The notes under the pieces are model-generated. The model had not been told where the DNA came from and did no database searches. It saw only the letters and a list, made by a program, of their open reading frames with translations. From Pseudomonas paeninsulae (GTDB lineage: Bacteria; Pseudomonadota; Gammaproteobacteria; Pseudomonadales; Pseudomonadaceae), in contig NZ_CP141799.1 of NCBI RefSeq assembly GCF_035621475.1, forward strand, positions 3,770,501-3,834,500: DNA of 64,000 bases, given 5' to 3'. Of this stretch, positions 1 to 9,439 are shown piece after piece. A program made the position numbers and the translations under genes. How positions within the stretch are numbered: the stretch's first letter is position 1; each line of letters opens with the position of its first letter.

Positions 1-137
1 TGGGTGAGGGTTATTGCCGGGTCGCCACAGGCGGCGAGGATGGCGAAAGCAGCCAGCAAGCCGAGCGCCGCCACACGCCGTAGAGTCTGCCTGAGGTACG
101 AGGTCGAATCTCCCCGAGCATTGAGGATTTTCTTCAT
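1..137 (-). CDS. Putative lipoprotein downstream of cusA (partial, runs off window)
   Basis: The ATG (137-135) overlaps the cusA stop codon as ATGA, so it is probably translationally coupled to cusA as the last visible gene of the cus operon. Only 45 codons are inside the window. They encode a basic N-terminus ([11 protein letters not shown]...), a hydrophobic stretch and a lipobox-like end (AILAAC followed by GDP), which is typical of a lipoprotein signal peptide cleaved before Cys. The mature domain lies outside the window, so no function can be assigned. Operon position suggests a periplasmic or membrane-anchored accessory to copper/silver efflux, which is inference only. Confidence 0.6.
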   Translation of the reverse strand, partial: MKKILNARGDSTSYLRQTLRRVAALGLLAAFAILAACGDPAITLT

Positions 138-3100
138 GTTATTTCTCCCAAAGGGATGGTTGCTGCGGCGGGGAGACGCCGCCGACGCATCAGCCGATAG
201 GCCGCCGGCAAGACGAACAGCGACAGCAGCGGCGCGCTGAGCATGCCGCCGACCATAGGCGCGGCGATGCGGCTCATCACTTCGCTGCCGGTGCCGCTGC
301 CGAGGAGAATCGGCAACAGGCCGGCGATGATCACCGCCACCGTCATGGCCTTGGGCCGTACCCGTTGCACCGCGCCTTCGCGGATCGCCTCTATCAGCCC
401 CAGCTCGCTGCTGTCGCCGGCTTCCTCGCGTTCGGCCCAGGCGTTCTTCAGGTAGAGCAGCATGATCACGCCGAATTCCGCCGCCACCCCGGCCAGGGCG
501 ATGAAACCGACGCCGGTGGCCACCGACATGTGATAGCCGAGCAGGTAGAGGAACCAGACCCCGCCGGTCAGGGCGAACGGCAGGGTGGCCATGATCAACG
601 CGGCCTCGCTGAAGCGGGCGAAGCACAGGTAGAGCAGCACGAAGATGATCAGCAGCGTGGCCGGCACCACCAGTTTGAGCCGCGCATTGGCGCGCTCGAG
701 GAATTCGAACTGCCCCGAGTAGCTCAGGCTGATGCCTGGCTGCAACTTCACCTGGGCATCGATCGCAGTGCGCAGGTCGGCCACCACCGAGGCCAGGTCG
801 CGGCCGCGCACATCCACATAGACCCAGCCCGTGGGCCGCGCATTCTCGCTCTTGAGCATCGGCGGGCCGTCGCTGACCTTGATCCGCGCCACCGTGCCTA
901 GGGTGATCTGGCTGCCCTGCGGGGTGTAGATCGGCAGCTGTTCGAGGCGACTCAAGGAGTCGCGCCATTCACGCGGGTAACGCACGCTGATCGGGAAACG
1001 CGCCAGCCCTTCGATGGTCTCGCCAACATTCTCGCCGCCAATCGCGCTGGACACGATCGACTGCACATCGGCGATGTTCAGGCCATAACGCGCCGCCGCC
1101 GCCCGGTCGATATCGACGTCGATATAGCGCCCGCCGGTCAAGCGTTCGGCCAGGGCCGAACTCACGCCGGGCACGTTCTTGGCGACTTTTTCGATGGCCA
1201 GGGTGGCCTCGTCGATCTGCGCCAGGTTGGTGCCGGCGACCTTGACCCCGATCGGGCTCTTGATCCCGGTGGCGAGCATGTCGATGCGATTGCGGATCGG
1301 CGGAATCCAGATATTGGTCAGGCCGGGCACCTGCACCACTCGGTCCAGTTCCTCCACCAATTTGTCCGCGGTCATGCCGGCACGCCACTGCTCACGCGGC
1401 TTGAACTGGATGGTGGTCTCGAACATCTCCAGCGGCGCCGGATCGGTGGCGGTCTCGGCGCGCCCGGCCTTGCCGAACACGTGGGCGACTTCCGGTATCG
1501 TCTTGATCATCCGGTCGGTCTGCTGCAACAGCTGCGCGGCTTTTTGCGCGGACAAGCCGGGCAAGGCCGAAGGCATGTAGAGCAGATCACCTTCATCCAG
1601 CGGCGGCAGGAACTCGCCGCCCAACTGCGACAGCGGCCACAGCGTGCTGAGAAATACCAGCAGCGCGACCAGCAGGGTGGCCTTGGGCCAACGCAATACC
1701 GCATCCAGTGCCGGCTGATAGATCCTGATCAACCAGCGGTTCAGCGGGTTACTCGCCTCGTCGGGAATCCGTCCGCGAATCCAGTAGCCCATCAACACCG
1801 GCACCAGGGTCACCGACAGCCCCGCCGCCGCCGCCATGGCATAGGTCTTGGTGAAAGCCAGCGGGCCGAACAGCCGGCCTTCCTGGGCCTGCAGGGTGAA
1901 CACCGGAATGAACGACAGGGTGATGATCAGCAGGCAGAAGAACAGCGCCGGGCCGACTTCCACCGCCGCGTCGGTAATCACCCGCCAATGCTGTTCGCCC
2001 TTGAGCTCCTCGCCCGGATGTTGCTCACGCCAGGCCTCGATCTTCTTGTGCGCGTTTTCGATCATCACCACCGCCGCATCGACCATGGCGCCGATCGCAA
2101 TGGCGATGCCGCCGAGCGACATGATGTTGGCGTTGATGCCCTGCTGCTGCATCACCGCGAAGGCGATCAGTACACCGACCGGCAAGGACACAATCGCCAC
2201 CAGCGAAGAACGCAGATGCCAGAGGAAGGCCGCGCAGACCAGCGCCACGACGATGAATTCCTCCACCAGTTTCTCACCCAAATTGCGCACCGCACGGTCG
2301 ATCAATTTGCTGCGGTCGTAGGTGGTGACGATCTCCACCCCCTCCGGCAGGCTGCTTTTCAGCTCGTCGAGCTTGGCCTTGACCGCGGCGATGGTGCTGC
2401 GTGCGTTCTTGCCGCTGCGCAGGATCACCACGCCGCCGACCACCTCGCCCTCGCCATCCAGTTCGGCGATGCCGCGGCGCATCTCCGGTCCCAGCTGTAT
2501 ATGCGCCACCTCGCCGAGCGTTACCGGCACGCCGCCGGCATCCAGGCGCAGCGGGATGGCGCGAAAGTCGTTGAGGCTTTGCAGATAACCCGAGGCGCGC
2601 ACCATGAACTCGGTTTCTGCCAATTCCAGCACCGCGCCGCCGGTTTCCTGGTTGGCCTGGCCGATGGCCGCCGTCACCTCGGCCTGGGTGATGCCCAGGC
2701 TGGCCAGCTTGATCGGGTCGAGTTGCACCTGATATTGCTTGACCATGCCGCCGATGGTCGCCACTTCGGCGACGTTGGCCAGGGTTTTCAACTCGAATTT
2801 GAGGAACCAGTCCTGCAGCGCACGCAACTGCGCCAGGTCATGCTTGCCCGTGCGGTCGACCAGGGCGTACTGGTAGATCCAGCCAACCCCGGTAGCATCC
2901 GGTCCCAGCGACGGTTTGGCGCTGTCCGGCAGGCGACTCTGGACCTGGCTGAGGTATTCCAGCACCCGCGAGCGCGCCCAATACAGGTCGGTGTCGTCAT
3001 CGAACAACACATAGACAAAGCTGTCGCCGAAGAACGAATAACCGCGCACCGTCTTCGCCCCTGGTACCGAGAGCATGGTGGTGGCCAGCGGATAGGTCAC

Positions 3101-3292
3101 CTGATTCTCGACGATCTGCGGCGCCTGGCCCGGATAGGGCGTGCGGATGATCACCTGCACGTCGGACAGGTCCGGCAAGGCATCGATCGGCGTGTTTTGC
3201 ACCGACCAGACGCCCCAGGCGGTGGCGAACAGGGTCGCCAGCACCACCAAGAAACGGTTGGCCACCGACCAGCGGATCAGGGCAGCAATCAT
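134..3292 (-). CDS. cusA: Cu(I)/Ag(I) efflux RND inner-membrane pump CusA
   Basis: Heavy-metal RND (HME) permease of 1052 residues, the family's normal length. It uses the proton gradient to move monovalent copper or silver from the periplasm/cytoplasm into the CusC channel. The proton-relay Asp lies in [13 protein letters not shown] (D405). The metal-binding methionine triad of E. coli CusA is present at identical numbering: M573 (LLYMPS), M623 (LEMFET) and M672 (RIDMLATG). This favours Cu/Ag over Zn/Co/Cd pumps. The start overlaps the cusB stop by ATGA, and the stop overlaps a downstream lipoprotein gene in the same way. The gene is the third part of a cusC-cusB-cusA operon. The family call is firm; metal specificity follows from the conserved Met triad. 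Confidence 0.95.
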   Translation of the reverse strand: MIAALIRWSVANRFLVVLATLFATAWGVWSVQNTPIDALPDLSDVQVIIRTPYPGQAPQIVENQVTYPLATTMLSVPGAKTVRGYSFFGDSFVYVLFDDDTDLYWARSRVLEYLSQVQSRLPDSAKPSLGPDATGVGWIYQYALVDRTGKHDLAQLRALQDWFLKFELKTLANVAEVATIGGMVKQYQVQLDPIKLASLGITQAEVTAAIGQANQETGGAVLELAETEFMVRASGYLQSLNDFRAIPLRLDAGGVPVTLGEVAHIQLGPEMRRGIAELDGEGEVVGGVVILRSGKNARSTIAAVKAKLDELKSSLPEGVEIVTTYDRSKLIDRAVRNLGEKLVEEFIVVALVCAAFLWHLRSSLVAIVSLPVGVLIAFAVMQQQGINANIMSLGGIAIAIGAMVDAAVVMIENAHKKIEAWREQHPGEELKGEQHWRVITDAAVEVGPALFFCLLIITLSFIPVFTLQAQEGRLFGPLAFTKTYAMAAAAGLSVTLVPVLMGYWIRGRIPDEASNPLNRWLIRIYQPALDAVLRWPKATLLVALLVFLSTLWPLSQLGGEFLPPLDEGDLLYMPSALPGLSAQKAAQLLQQTDRMIKTIPEVAHVFGKAGRAETATDPAPLEMFETTIQFKPREQWRAGMTADKLVEELDRVVQVPGLTNIWIPPIRNRIDMLATGIKSPIGVKVAGTNLAQIDEATLAIEKVAKNVPGVSSALAERLTGGRYIDVDIDRAAAARYGLNIADVQSIVSSAIGGENVGETIEGLARFPISVRYPREWRDSLSRLEQLPIYTPQGSQITLGTVARIKVSDGPPMLKSENARPTGWVYVDVRGRDLASVVADLRTAIDAQVKLQPGISLSYSGQFEFLERANARLKLVVPATLLIIFVLLYLCFARFSEAALIMATLPFALTGGVWFLYLLGYHMSVATGVGFIALAGVAAEFGVIMLLYLKNAWAEREEAGDSSELGLIEAIREGAVQRVRPKAMTVAVIIAGLLPILLGSGTGSEVMSRIAAPMVGGMLSAPLLSLFVLPAAYRLMRRRRLPAAATIPLGEIT

Positions 3293-4827
3293 GGCTGCAT
3301 CTCCTGGTGTCCGTCATGCGTGTTATTTTCCTGGGGCGTGGCCGCCAGGTGCTCGATGCGTTCGATCAACATGCCATCGTCATTGGCGCGCACGCCGACC
3401 CGTACCCGATCACCGGCCGCGAAGCCCTCCAGCAGCGCCTTATCGGCGACCGGAAACAGCATGCTCATACCCGGCATGCCCAGGGTCTTGAACGGGCCAT
3501 GGGTGAGCATCACGCCGTCCGCTTCGATGGCGTCGATCTGCCCTTCGGCTTCATGCAGCGCCGCTTCCAGCTTGACCTCAGTCGCCGGCGCGCCCAGTTC
3601 CTGAACCATGATGCCGCGCAGGCTGGCCTCGGAGTCGAGCAGGAACTGCCCGGAAGCGACCACCTGCTGGCCCTCTTCCAGCCCCTCGAGGATCTGGGTA
3701 TTGCCCTCGGCCTCGTGACCCAGGCGCACTTCCACCGGGCGGTAACGCCCCTCGCCTTCGGCCAGCATCACCAGAGCGCGACGACCGCTGCGGATCACCG
3801 CCTCGCTTGGCACCAACAAGGCATCGCGCTCGGCCGGGCGGGTCAGGCGCACCTGCGCGGTCAGGCCTGGACGCAGCCGGCCATCTGGGTTGGCCAGTTC
3901 GACCCGCACGCGCAGGGTGCGACTGTCGAGATTGGCCTGGGGCAGAATGGCGTCGATGCTGCCGCTGAGCACTTCGCCAGGAAATGCCGGCAAACGCGCT
4001 TCGACCACCTGACCTTTGTGCAGGCCCAGGGCCTCGGCCTCGGGCACCGCCACGTCCAGCCACACACTGCGCAGGCCATTGATGGTCGCCAGGGTGTCAC
4101 CCGCCATCAGGCTCATGCCCTCGCGCACGTTAAGTTCTTGCAGCACGCCGGAGATGGGGCTGGTCACGGTCCACAGCGCCTGTACCTTGCCGCTGCGCTC
4201 GAACTGGGCGATCAGCGCCGCCGGCATGCCGGCCAGACGCAGGCGCTGACGCGCCGCCGCCAGCAGGCCAGGATCGCCGGCACCACGCAGGGCCAGATAG
4301 TCTTCCTGGGCGCTGACCCACGCAGGCACCAGCAGGTCGGCCAGTGGCGCGCCGACGGCGAGCAGATCTTCCGGGGCACGGGCGTAGACCCGCTCGACGA
4401 AGCCGTTACTGCGCGCCTGGACCACGGCGATATCGCGGCTATTGAAGGTCAGGTTGCCGACCACCTGCAGGCTGTTGGACAGCGCCCCGCGGGTCACTGG
4501 CGCCAGGCGCATGCCGAGGTTCTGGGTGATGCTCGCATCGATGCTGACGGCGGCGTTGTCGCCGCCCTCCTCGGCATAGCGCGGCACCAATTGCATGTCC
4601 ATAAACGGCGACTTGCCCGGCTGGTCGAATTTTTGCTGCGGCATCATCGGGTCGTACCAATAGAGCACCTCGCCCTTGTCTACCTCCTGGGCAGCCGGGG
4701 CAGCCTCGGCGGTGGTCGAGTTGTGGCCGACGCTCATCGACTGTTGGGCGAGCCAGTAGCCGCCGGCCGCGCCGATACCCAGCACCAGGGTGGCCAGCAG
4801 CGCACCTTTTGCGATTCGAGCACTCAT
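3289..4827 (-). CDS. cusB: Cu/Ag efflux membrane-fusion protein CusB with C-terminal CusF-like domain
   Basis: Periplasmic adaptor of 512 residues linking CusA to CusC. An N-terminal hydrophobic anchor (about 8-27) is followed by a heavy-metal-binding segment [10 protein letters not shown]...[10 protein letters not shown] whose M61/M76/M78 have the spacing of the CusB metal-site methionines (M49/M64/M66 in E. coli). The HlyD-type barrel and hairpin occupy the middle. Residues about 428-494 form an extra CusF-like OB fold: H443, M454 and M456 match CusF H36, M47 and M49, but the position of the Cu-capping Trp44 is M451. The stop overlaps cusA (ATGA) and the start overlaps the cusC stop. The built-in chaperone would replace a separate CusF. 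Confidence 0.93.
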   Translation of the reverse strand: MSARIAKGALLATLVLGIGAAGGYWLAQQSMSVGHNSTTAEAAPAAQEVDKGEVLYWYDPMMPQQKFDQPGKSPFMDMQLVPRYAEEGGDNAAVSIDASITQNLGMRLAPVTRGALSNSLQVVGNLTFNSRDIAVVQARSNGFVERVYARAPEDLLAVGAPLADLLVPAWVSAQEDYLALRGAGDPGLLAAARQRLRLAGMPAALIAQFERSGKVQALWTVTSPISGVLQELNVREGMSLMAGDTLATINGLRSVWLDVAVPEAEALGLHKGQVVEARLPAFPGEVLSGSIDAILPQANLDSRTLRVRVELANPDGRLRPGLTAQVRLTRPAERDALLVPSEAVIRSGRRALVMLAEGEGRYRPVEVRLGHEAEGNTQILEGLEEGQQVVASGQFLLDSEASLRGIMVQELGAPATEVKLEAALHEAEGQIDAIEADGVMLTHGPFKTLGMPGMSMLFPVADKALLEGFAAGDRVRVGVRANDDGMLIERIEHLAATPQENNTHDGHQEMQP

Positions 4828-6074
4828 TGGCTAATCCCTTCGTAAGCGAAATACAGGCGGGCGCTGGTCAGCGCGCGCGCTTGGGCAAAGTCGATGTGTT
4901 TCAGGCGTGTCTCGATCAGTTCACGCCGGGCGGCGATCACGCCGGCCAGCTCACCGGCACCGGAGCGATAGTCGGCCAGGGTCAGCGCGACCTTTTCCTC
5001 GGCCAGCGGCACCAGGCTGTCCTGGCTGCGGCGCAGCGCACGTTCGAGCCTCTGGTACTCGGCCAGATCATCGGCCAGCTGCTGCGCATGCTCGCGTTCG
5101 CTGGCTTCGCGCTCGGCCTCCAGCTGACTCAGCTTGGCCTGTTTGGCGGCGATTCTGGGGTTCTGCCGGGAGCCAGGAAACAGCGGCAGATCGAAGCTGA
5201 ACTGCACGCTCATCATGTCGCCAAAGGCCGGGTCACGCTTCTGGTAGGCCAGCTGCCAGCTCCAGTCGGATTTCTTGTCCGCCACGGCCTGGCGCACCTC
5301 GGCTTGCGCCTCATCGGTCATGGGCTCGAATAGCGCCAGCTCAGGATGGCGTTGCAGGTTGTGCTGATAATGCTGGGCATCCACCGGCCAGTTTGGCAGG
5401 CGACCCGCCAAAGGTTCATCGGCACGCGGGCCGATCCAGCGCCGCAGGGCGGCGCGCTGCTGCGTCCGGCTTTGCAGCAATTGGTCTTCCTGCTCGGCCA
5501 GCAGCGCCGCTTCCTGCCTCGGTCCGACGCTGTCGGCCGCCTGGCCGCGGCCACCGGCGAGGCGGGCGCGCACGGCTTTGACCAGCAGCTCGTTTTCGCC
5601 ATAGAGGGTCTGGAACAGCGCCAGCTTCTCCTCGACGGCGAGCGCCGAAATCCAGGCCAGCGCAGTTTCCCGGCGGACCTTGAGCAGTTCGACCCGCTGC
5701 TCCAGCGTAGCGCGCTCGATCCCGGCCTGGGCCACCTCCACCCGCGCCCGGCGTTTGGCGCGGTTGGGTACCTCTTGCATGACTCCGACCATCTGCATGG
5801 TCATGGGCTCGCGGTCGAAGCGACCACGGTTGTCACCCTCGATCGGCACGTTCTGCAGCCCCAGTAACAGCTTGGGATCGGGCAACTCGCCGGCGGGTAT
5901 CGCCGAACTGCGCGCCGCCTCGACTTGCGCGGCTTGTGCCGTCAGCGAGGGCGCTTCACGTTCAGCCTGGCGCAGGGCTTCGTCGAGAGTCAGGGCGGCA
6001 GCCGGCTGGCTGAGCAAGGCAGTCGCCAGTACCCCGGCCGCCAGGCGCCCAAGGAGGGGGGAAATGTTGGACAT
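4824..6074 (-). CDS. cusC: Outer-membrane efflux channel of the Cus system (TolC family)
   Basis: TolC/OEP-family protein of 416 residues that would form the outer-membrane duct for CusAB. I chose ATG 6074 because AGGA lies about 10 bases upstream; an in-frame start at 6107 has no better site and would add 11 residues. The signal peptide ends at SQPAAA|LTLDEAL. The mature protein shows the repeated helical pattern of the family (LTLDEALRQAEREAP near the N-terminus, long coiled-coil segments rich in E, A, Q and R). There is no lipobox Cys, unlike E. coli CusC. The stop overlaps the cusB ATG (ATGA). It could equally be labelled CzcC-like by family; the CusA neighbour decides the name. Confidence 0.88.
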   Translation of the reverse strand: MSNISPLLGRLAAGVLATALLSQPAAALTLDEALRQAEREAPSLTAQAAQVEAARSSAIPAGELPDPKLLLGLQNVPIEGDNRGRFDREPMTMQMVGVMQEVPNRAKRRARVEVAQAGIERATLEQRVELLKVRRETALAWISALAVEEKLALFQTLYGENELLVKAVRARLAGGRGQAADSVGPRQEAALLAEQEDQLLQSRTQQRAALRRWIGPRADEPLAGRLPNWPVDAQHYQHNLQRHPELALFEPMTDEAQAEVRQAVADKKSDWSWQLAYQKRDPAFGDMMSVQFSFDLPLFPGSRQNPRIAAKQAKLSQLEAEREASEREHAQQLADDLAEYQRLERALRRSQDSLVPLAEEKVALTLADYRSGAGELAGVIAARRELIETRLKHIDFAQARALTSARLYFAYEGISQ

Positions 6075-6169
6075 GCACGTGATTCCTGTCGATATCCCGC
6101 GCCCCATGGGACGCGCAATGGCCAGCGGGCAGCCGGGGCCGCACAGTGGGGTTTACAACGGAGCAGGAA

Positions 6170-6499
6170 TCAGGCGCGCGGGGGGCGCCAGGGGGAGGTA
6201 AGCGGCCGCGACGGAAGTACGGCCTGGGCATGCAGCAGGGAATGAGAGGAGACCGGCAGCAGTTTGAGCTTCAGCCGCTGACTGTCAGCCAACGGCAGGC
6301 CGGCAGTCGGGCATTTAGCCATATCCGGGCACAACTGACCGTCAGCCTGCATCGTCGTCTCGTCACAGCAGTCAGTCAGCTGTGCAGCCTTCTGGCCCAT
6401 CGGGCAGGGTTCACCGGCCAGCAGCGAACCCGCAAGGCTCTGCAAGGGCAGAACCAAGGCCAGGAGCAGCACTAGACAGAGACGACGGAAGGCATTCAT
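6170..6499 (-). CDS. Small Cys/Met-rich secreted protein at head of cus operon
   Basis: 109 residues from ATG 6499 (MNAFRRLCL...). An earlier in-frame ATG at 6535 would put charged residues before the signal sequence and is less likely. A clear signal peptide (LVLLLALVLPLQSLAG) is followed by a short region with six cysteines: GEPCPMGQ, TDCCDET, GQLCPDM and AKCPTAG. This looks like a small periplasmic metal-binding or disulfide-rich protein. It precedes cusC by 95 bases on the same strand and probably is the first gene of the operon. I do not recognise a named family. A copper-buffering role is inferred from context and the Cys/Met content. Confidence 0.7.
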   Translation of the reverse strand: MNAFRRLCLVLLLALVLPLQSLAGSLLAGEPCPMGQKAAQLTDCCDETTMQADGQLCPDMAKCPTAGLPLADSQRLKLKLLPVSSHSLLHAQAVLPSRPLTSPWRPPRA

Positions 6500-6532
6500 G
6501 CCGAGCAGTCTAGCCCCGCGCCAGGCCGCGGA

Positions 6533-6552
6533 CAATTGATAAGGATCAATTG
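6533..6552. promoter_or_regulatory. Perfect inverted repeat between divergent cus operon and peroxiredoxin gene
   Basis: CAATTGAT, a 4-base spacer (aagg), then ATCAATTG: two perfect 8-base arms. It lies 33 bases upstream of the small Cys-rich gene on the minus strand and about 190 bases upstream of the peroxiredoxin ATG. AT-rich and without a T-run, it looks like an operator rather than a terminator. The binding protein is unknown; no cusRS-type regulator gene is visible in the window. Confidence 0.45.
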
Positions 6553-6744
6553 AGCAGAGTTTGTTGTATCTGCATTGACCTGCATAAGGTTGCGCCGCGC
6601 GCGCCCAAGGGCTGCGGCCCGCGACCTTACGTCAACAGAACCGGGCCGAGGCTGGCAGCGGGCCTATACTTTTTTCTCCAGCAACCCGGACTGGCGAGCT
6701 GCAGTGTTGGCAAGTCGGCCGCGCACCCGCAAGAGGAGCAGACC

Positions 6745-7398
6745 ATGAGTATCCGCATTGGCGACGAAGCCCCCAACTTCAGCGCCGAAACCACCGAAGG
6801 CCCTATCCACTTCCACCGGTGGATCGGTGACAGTTGGGCCATCCTGTTTTCCCATCCCAAGGACTTCACCCCGGTGTGCACCACCGAACTGGGCTACATG
6901 GCCAGGCTCAAACCCGAATTCGACAAACGCAACACCAAGATCGTCGGTCTCAGCATCGACCCGGTCAGCGACCACCGAGCCTGGGCCGGCGACATCGAGG
7001 AAACCCAGGGCCATGCGGTCAACTACCCGATGATCGGCGACCACGACCTCAAGGTGGCCAAGCTCTACGACATGATCCACCCCAACGCCAGCGGCGGCCC
7101 GCGCACCGCGGTGGACAACGCCACGGTACGCTCGGTGTTCATCATCGGCCCGGACAAGAAGGTCAAGGCCATGCTGATCTACCCCATGAGTGCCGGGCGC
7201 AATTTCGACGAGGTGCTACGCCTGCTTGACTCGCTGCAACTCAACGCCAAGCACGCGGTGGCCACGCCGGTGAACTGGAAACCAGGCGACGATGTGATCA
7301 TCCCCACCTCGGTATCCGACGAAGAGGCCAAACGCAAGTACCCGCAGGGCTTCAAGACCCTCAAGCCCTACCTGCGGGTAGTGGCGCAACCCAAGTAA
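6745..7398 (+). CDS. lsfA: 1-Cys peroxiredoxin (LsfA / Prx6 family)
   Basis: 217 residues. Start ATG 6745 has AGAGGAG about 8 bases upstream; the open frame extends further 5' but without a better site. AhpC/TSA fold with the peroxidatic Cys in the FTPVCTTELG motif (C45). No other cysteine is present, so it is a 1-Cys enzyme that reduces H2O2 and organic peroxides using an external thiol or ascorbate. The C-terminal Prx6-type domain is present (TPVNWKPGDDVIIPTS... FKTLKPYLR). Pseudomonas LsfA is known for oxidative and sulfate-starvation responses. It is monocistronic and followed by a terminator-like hairpin. The family call is firm; the symbol is by similarity of architecture. Confidence 0.9.
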   Translation: MSIRIGDEAPNFSAETTEGPIHFHRWIGDSWAILFSHPKDFTPVCTTELGYMARLKPEFDKRNTKIVGLSIDPVSDHRAWAGDIEETQGHAVNYPMIGDHDLKVAKLYDMIHPNASGGPRTAVDNATVRSVFIIGPDKKVKAMLIYPMSAGRNFDEVLRLLDSLQLNAKHAVATPVNWKPGDDVIIPTSVSDEEAKRKYPQGFKTLKPYLRVVAQPK

Positions 7399-7412
7399 CG
7401 GCGGTTGCCGAG

Positions 7413-7438
7413 GCGGAAAACCCGCTGGGGTTTTCCGC
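7413..7438 (+). terminator. Hairpin downstream of the peroxiredoxin gene
   Basis: An 11-base-pair perfect stem (GCGGAAAACCC / GGGTTTTCCGC) with a 4-base loop begins 15 bases after the stop codon. There is no following T-run, so it may be a weak intrinsic terminator or a 3' stabilising structure. Confidence 0.55.
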
Positions 7439-7519
7439 TAGCAGCGGGCGCAGCCGGGCACAAGCGGTGCGGCGGTGCAATTCCCCGGCTGGTATTGGCT
7501 GACGAGCGCTGGGTCGGCT

Positions 7520-7557
7520 GGATGACGCTTGGTTCATCCACCAGCGCGACCTGGTGG
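7520..7557. repeat. Overlapping short hairpins in the gap before the tetR-type gene
   Basis: GGATGA (7520) pairs with TCATCC (7534), and overlapping it CCACCAG (7538) pairs with CTGGTGG (7551). The stretch 7439-7640 has an open frame on both strands but no recognisable protein; it is probably extragenic-repeat or decayed sequence. Confidence 0.35.
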
Positions 7558-7640
7558 ATGGATGGAGCGTCCGCTGTCGCAGCCCTCAGCAATGATCCAG
7601 CCGTCGCCAAGCGCTGTTACAACTGCGCGCTTGCTCGCCG

Positions 7641-7671
7641 TGACCGACAGTCATAGCATGACCGTCAGTCA
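7641..7671. promoter_or_regulatory. Tandem operator upstream of the TetR-family gene
   Basis: Two 13-base copies, TGACCGACAGTCA (7641-7653) and TGACCGTCAGTCA (7659-7671), differ at one base and are centred 18 bases apart. Each is near-palindromic (TGAC...GTCA). Together they form an imperfect 14-3-14 inverted repeat. The site ends 21 bases before the start codon at 7693, so it is an ideal position for autorepression of the operon by the TetR protein. Confidence 0.7.
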
Positions 7672-7692
7672 CAGCCAGACAAGTTCCTGCCC

Positions 7693-8349
7693 ATGCGCCT
7701 TCAAGACCAACTCTTCCTGCAGCGTGAAAGCGTCCTCCTCGACGCCGCGCGCCTGCTGTTTCGCCAGCAACCCTGGGATCGGGTGACCATCGCCGAAGTG
7801 GCGACCCAGGCCGGTATCGGCAAGGGCACGGTGTACAAGCACTTCCCCAGCAAGGAGGCGCTCTATGCGCGCCTGGCGCTGGACATGAGCCGGGCAAATC
7901 TCGCTGAACTGCGCGCGTTGCATGCCACACAGCCGCCGCACCTGGCGATGCGCCAGGTGATCCGCCGCGCCTTCGAGCAGATGCTCGCCGACCCGATCCT
8001 GGCGCAGCTGTGCCAGCACTGCGACCGCCCGGCCTTTCAGGAGCGGCTGGATGCGCCCTGCCGCGAGCAGTTCCTGCAGCTGGAACGCGACTACATAGAC
8101 TTCTTCGGCCAGTTGCTGCACGACACCTTCGATGATCGCGCGCTCTGCCCCGCCGACTGCCAGTACCTGTTGTGGGGCGTGGAGGCCTGCGTCAACGGGG
8201 TGATGGCACGTATCGCCTCCGGCGGCTTCGAGCACTGGGCCGAACCCATTGCCCTGGGCGACTACTTCGACCGCGTCACCGATTTCATCATTGCCGGCCT
8301 GCGTGGTCAGGCCGCCAGCCTTTGTGCCCTACCCGCCAACCACGAGTAA
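7693..8349 (+). CDS. TetR/AcrR-family repressor of the RND operon
   Basis: 218 residues. N-terminal helix-turn-helix at about residues 30-52 (VTIAEVATQAGIGKGTVYKHF), the classic TetR recognition helix ending in TVYKHF, followed by an all-helical ligand-binding domain (about 60-215). The gene is 6 bases upstream of the adaptor gene, so it is co-transcribed with the pump it most likely controls. The tandem operator just upstream supports autoregulation. The inducer cannot be read from sequence. Confidence 0.9.
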   Translation: MRLQDQLFLQRESVLLDAARLLFRQQPWDRVTIAEVATQAGIGKGTVYKHFPSKEALYARLALDMSRANLAELRALHATQPPHLAMRQVIRRAFEQMLADPILAQLCQHCDRPAFQERLDAPCREQFLQLERDYIDFFGQLLHDTFDDRALCPADCQYLLWGVEACVNGVMARIASGGFEHWAEPIALGDYFDRVTDFIIAGLRGQAASLCALPANHE

Positions 8350-8355
8350 CCGCTC

Positions 8356-9438
8356 ATGTTCAGTCAAGTGCCTAAACGTCCGTGGTTGATCGCCGTCGCC
8401 ATCAGCGTCTTGCTGCTGCTCTGGTTGCTCAGCGGCTCGCTGTTCAAGGCGCAGAAAGTCGCCAGCGCCGATCAACCCGTCGCAGAGCAAGGTCTGGCGA
8501 AAGTCGAGATCCAGTGGCTGGAGGCCCAGCCGATGCAGCGCCAGCATGTGGTCCAGGGCCAGGTCGAAGCCTGGCGCCGGGTCGAGTTGCGCGCGCGGAT
8601 CAGCGCCAGCGTGGCGCGCCTGGATCGGGACAAGGGCCAGCCGGTCGAACAGGGTCAGTTACTCCTCAGCCTGTCGCCGGACGACCGCACCGCCCAGGTG
8701 GCGCGTAGCGAAGCCGAGGTGCGCCAGCGCGAGACCGACGTCAGCTCAGCCAAACGCCTGCGCGAACGCAACCTGTTTTCCGCCAACGAACTGCTGCGCC
8801 TGGACAGCGAGCTGGCCAAGGCCCGGGCCGAACTGGCAACGGCCCGCCTGCACCTGCGCAACACCCGGATCGAGGCACCCTTCGCCGGGGTCTACGACGC
8901 GCGCCAGGTCGAACTGGGCGACTTCGTCCAGCCCGGTCAAAGCCTGCTGACCCTGGTCGATATCAGCCAGCTCAAGGTCAGTGCACAGATTGCCCAGCAG
9001 CAAGTGACCCAGCTGACCCTCGGCCAGCAGGTCGCAGTGCAACTGCTCGACGGCCGCGAACTGAACGGTGAGCTGCACTTCATCGCCGCCGCCGCCGACC
9101 CCGACTCACGCAGCTTCCGCATCGAGGTACGGGTCGACAATCCCAAGCTGCTGCGTCTGGCCGGAGCCAGCGCCACGCTGCACATCCAGACCGGCGAGGC
9201 CATGGCCCATCGTCTTTCGCCGGCGTTGCTCAGTCTCGATGAGGACGGCCGCCAAGGGGTGAAGTGGGTCAACCAGCAGCAACGGGTCGAGTTCACCCGG
9301 GTATCGCTGATCAGCGTCGACAACCAAGGCGCCTGGGTCAGTGGCCTGCCGCCGCGGGTCGCGCTGATCACCCTCGGCCAGGGCTTTGTCGAGCCCGGCC
9401 AAGAAGTGCTCAGCCAACTCGCCAAAGAGGGCAGCTGA
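8356..9438 (+). CDS. RND efflux periplasmic adaptor (HlyD/MFP family)
   Basis: 360 residues: N-terminal anchor (PWLIAVAISVLLLLWLLSG), a lipoyl/barrel-sandwich segment (VELRARISASVARLDRDKGQ), a short coiled-coil hairpin (SEAEVRQRETDVSSAKRLRE), then the matching half (NTRIEAPFAGVYDARQVELG) and beta-barrel. It joins the inner-membrane pump to an outer-membrane channel. No outer-membrane factor is encoded here, so it probably borrows a TolC-type protein from elsewhere. The stop is followed by the pump ATG after one base, so expression is coupled. Substrate unknown. Confidence 0.88.
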   Translation: MFSQVPKRPWLIAVAISVLLLLWLLSGSLFKAQKVASADQPVAEQGLAKVEIQWLEAQPMQRQHVVQGQVEAWRRVELRARISASVARLDRDKGQPVEQGQLLLSLSPDDRTAQVARSEAEVRQRETDVSSAKRLRERNLFSANELLRLDSELAKARAELATARLHLRNTRIEAPFAGVYDARQVELGDFVQPGQSLLTLVDISQLKVSAQIAQQQVTQLTLGQQVAVQLLDGRELNGELHFIAAAADPDSRSFRIEVRVDNPKLLRLAGASATLHIQTGEAMAHRLSPALLSLDEDGRQGVKWVNQQQRVEFTRVSLISVDNQGAWVSGLPPRVALITLGQGFVEPGQEVLSQLAKEGS

Positions 9439-9439
9439 A

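Noticed and set aside
1481..4845. Long plus-strand open frames opposite cusA and cusB
   Set aside because: High-GC antisense shadows; low-complexity His/Gln/Arg composition, no domain, and the minus strand carries well-conserved proteins.
7405..7656. Short coding gene between peroxiredoxin and tetR-type gene
   Set aside because: Frame contains overlapping hairpins and the operator, has no ribosome site and no recognisable product.
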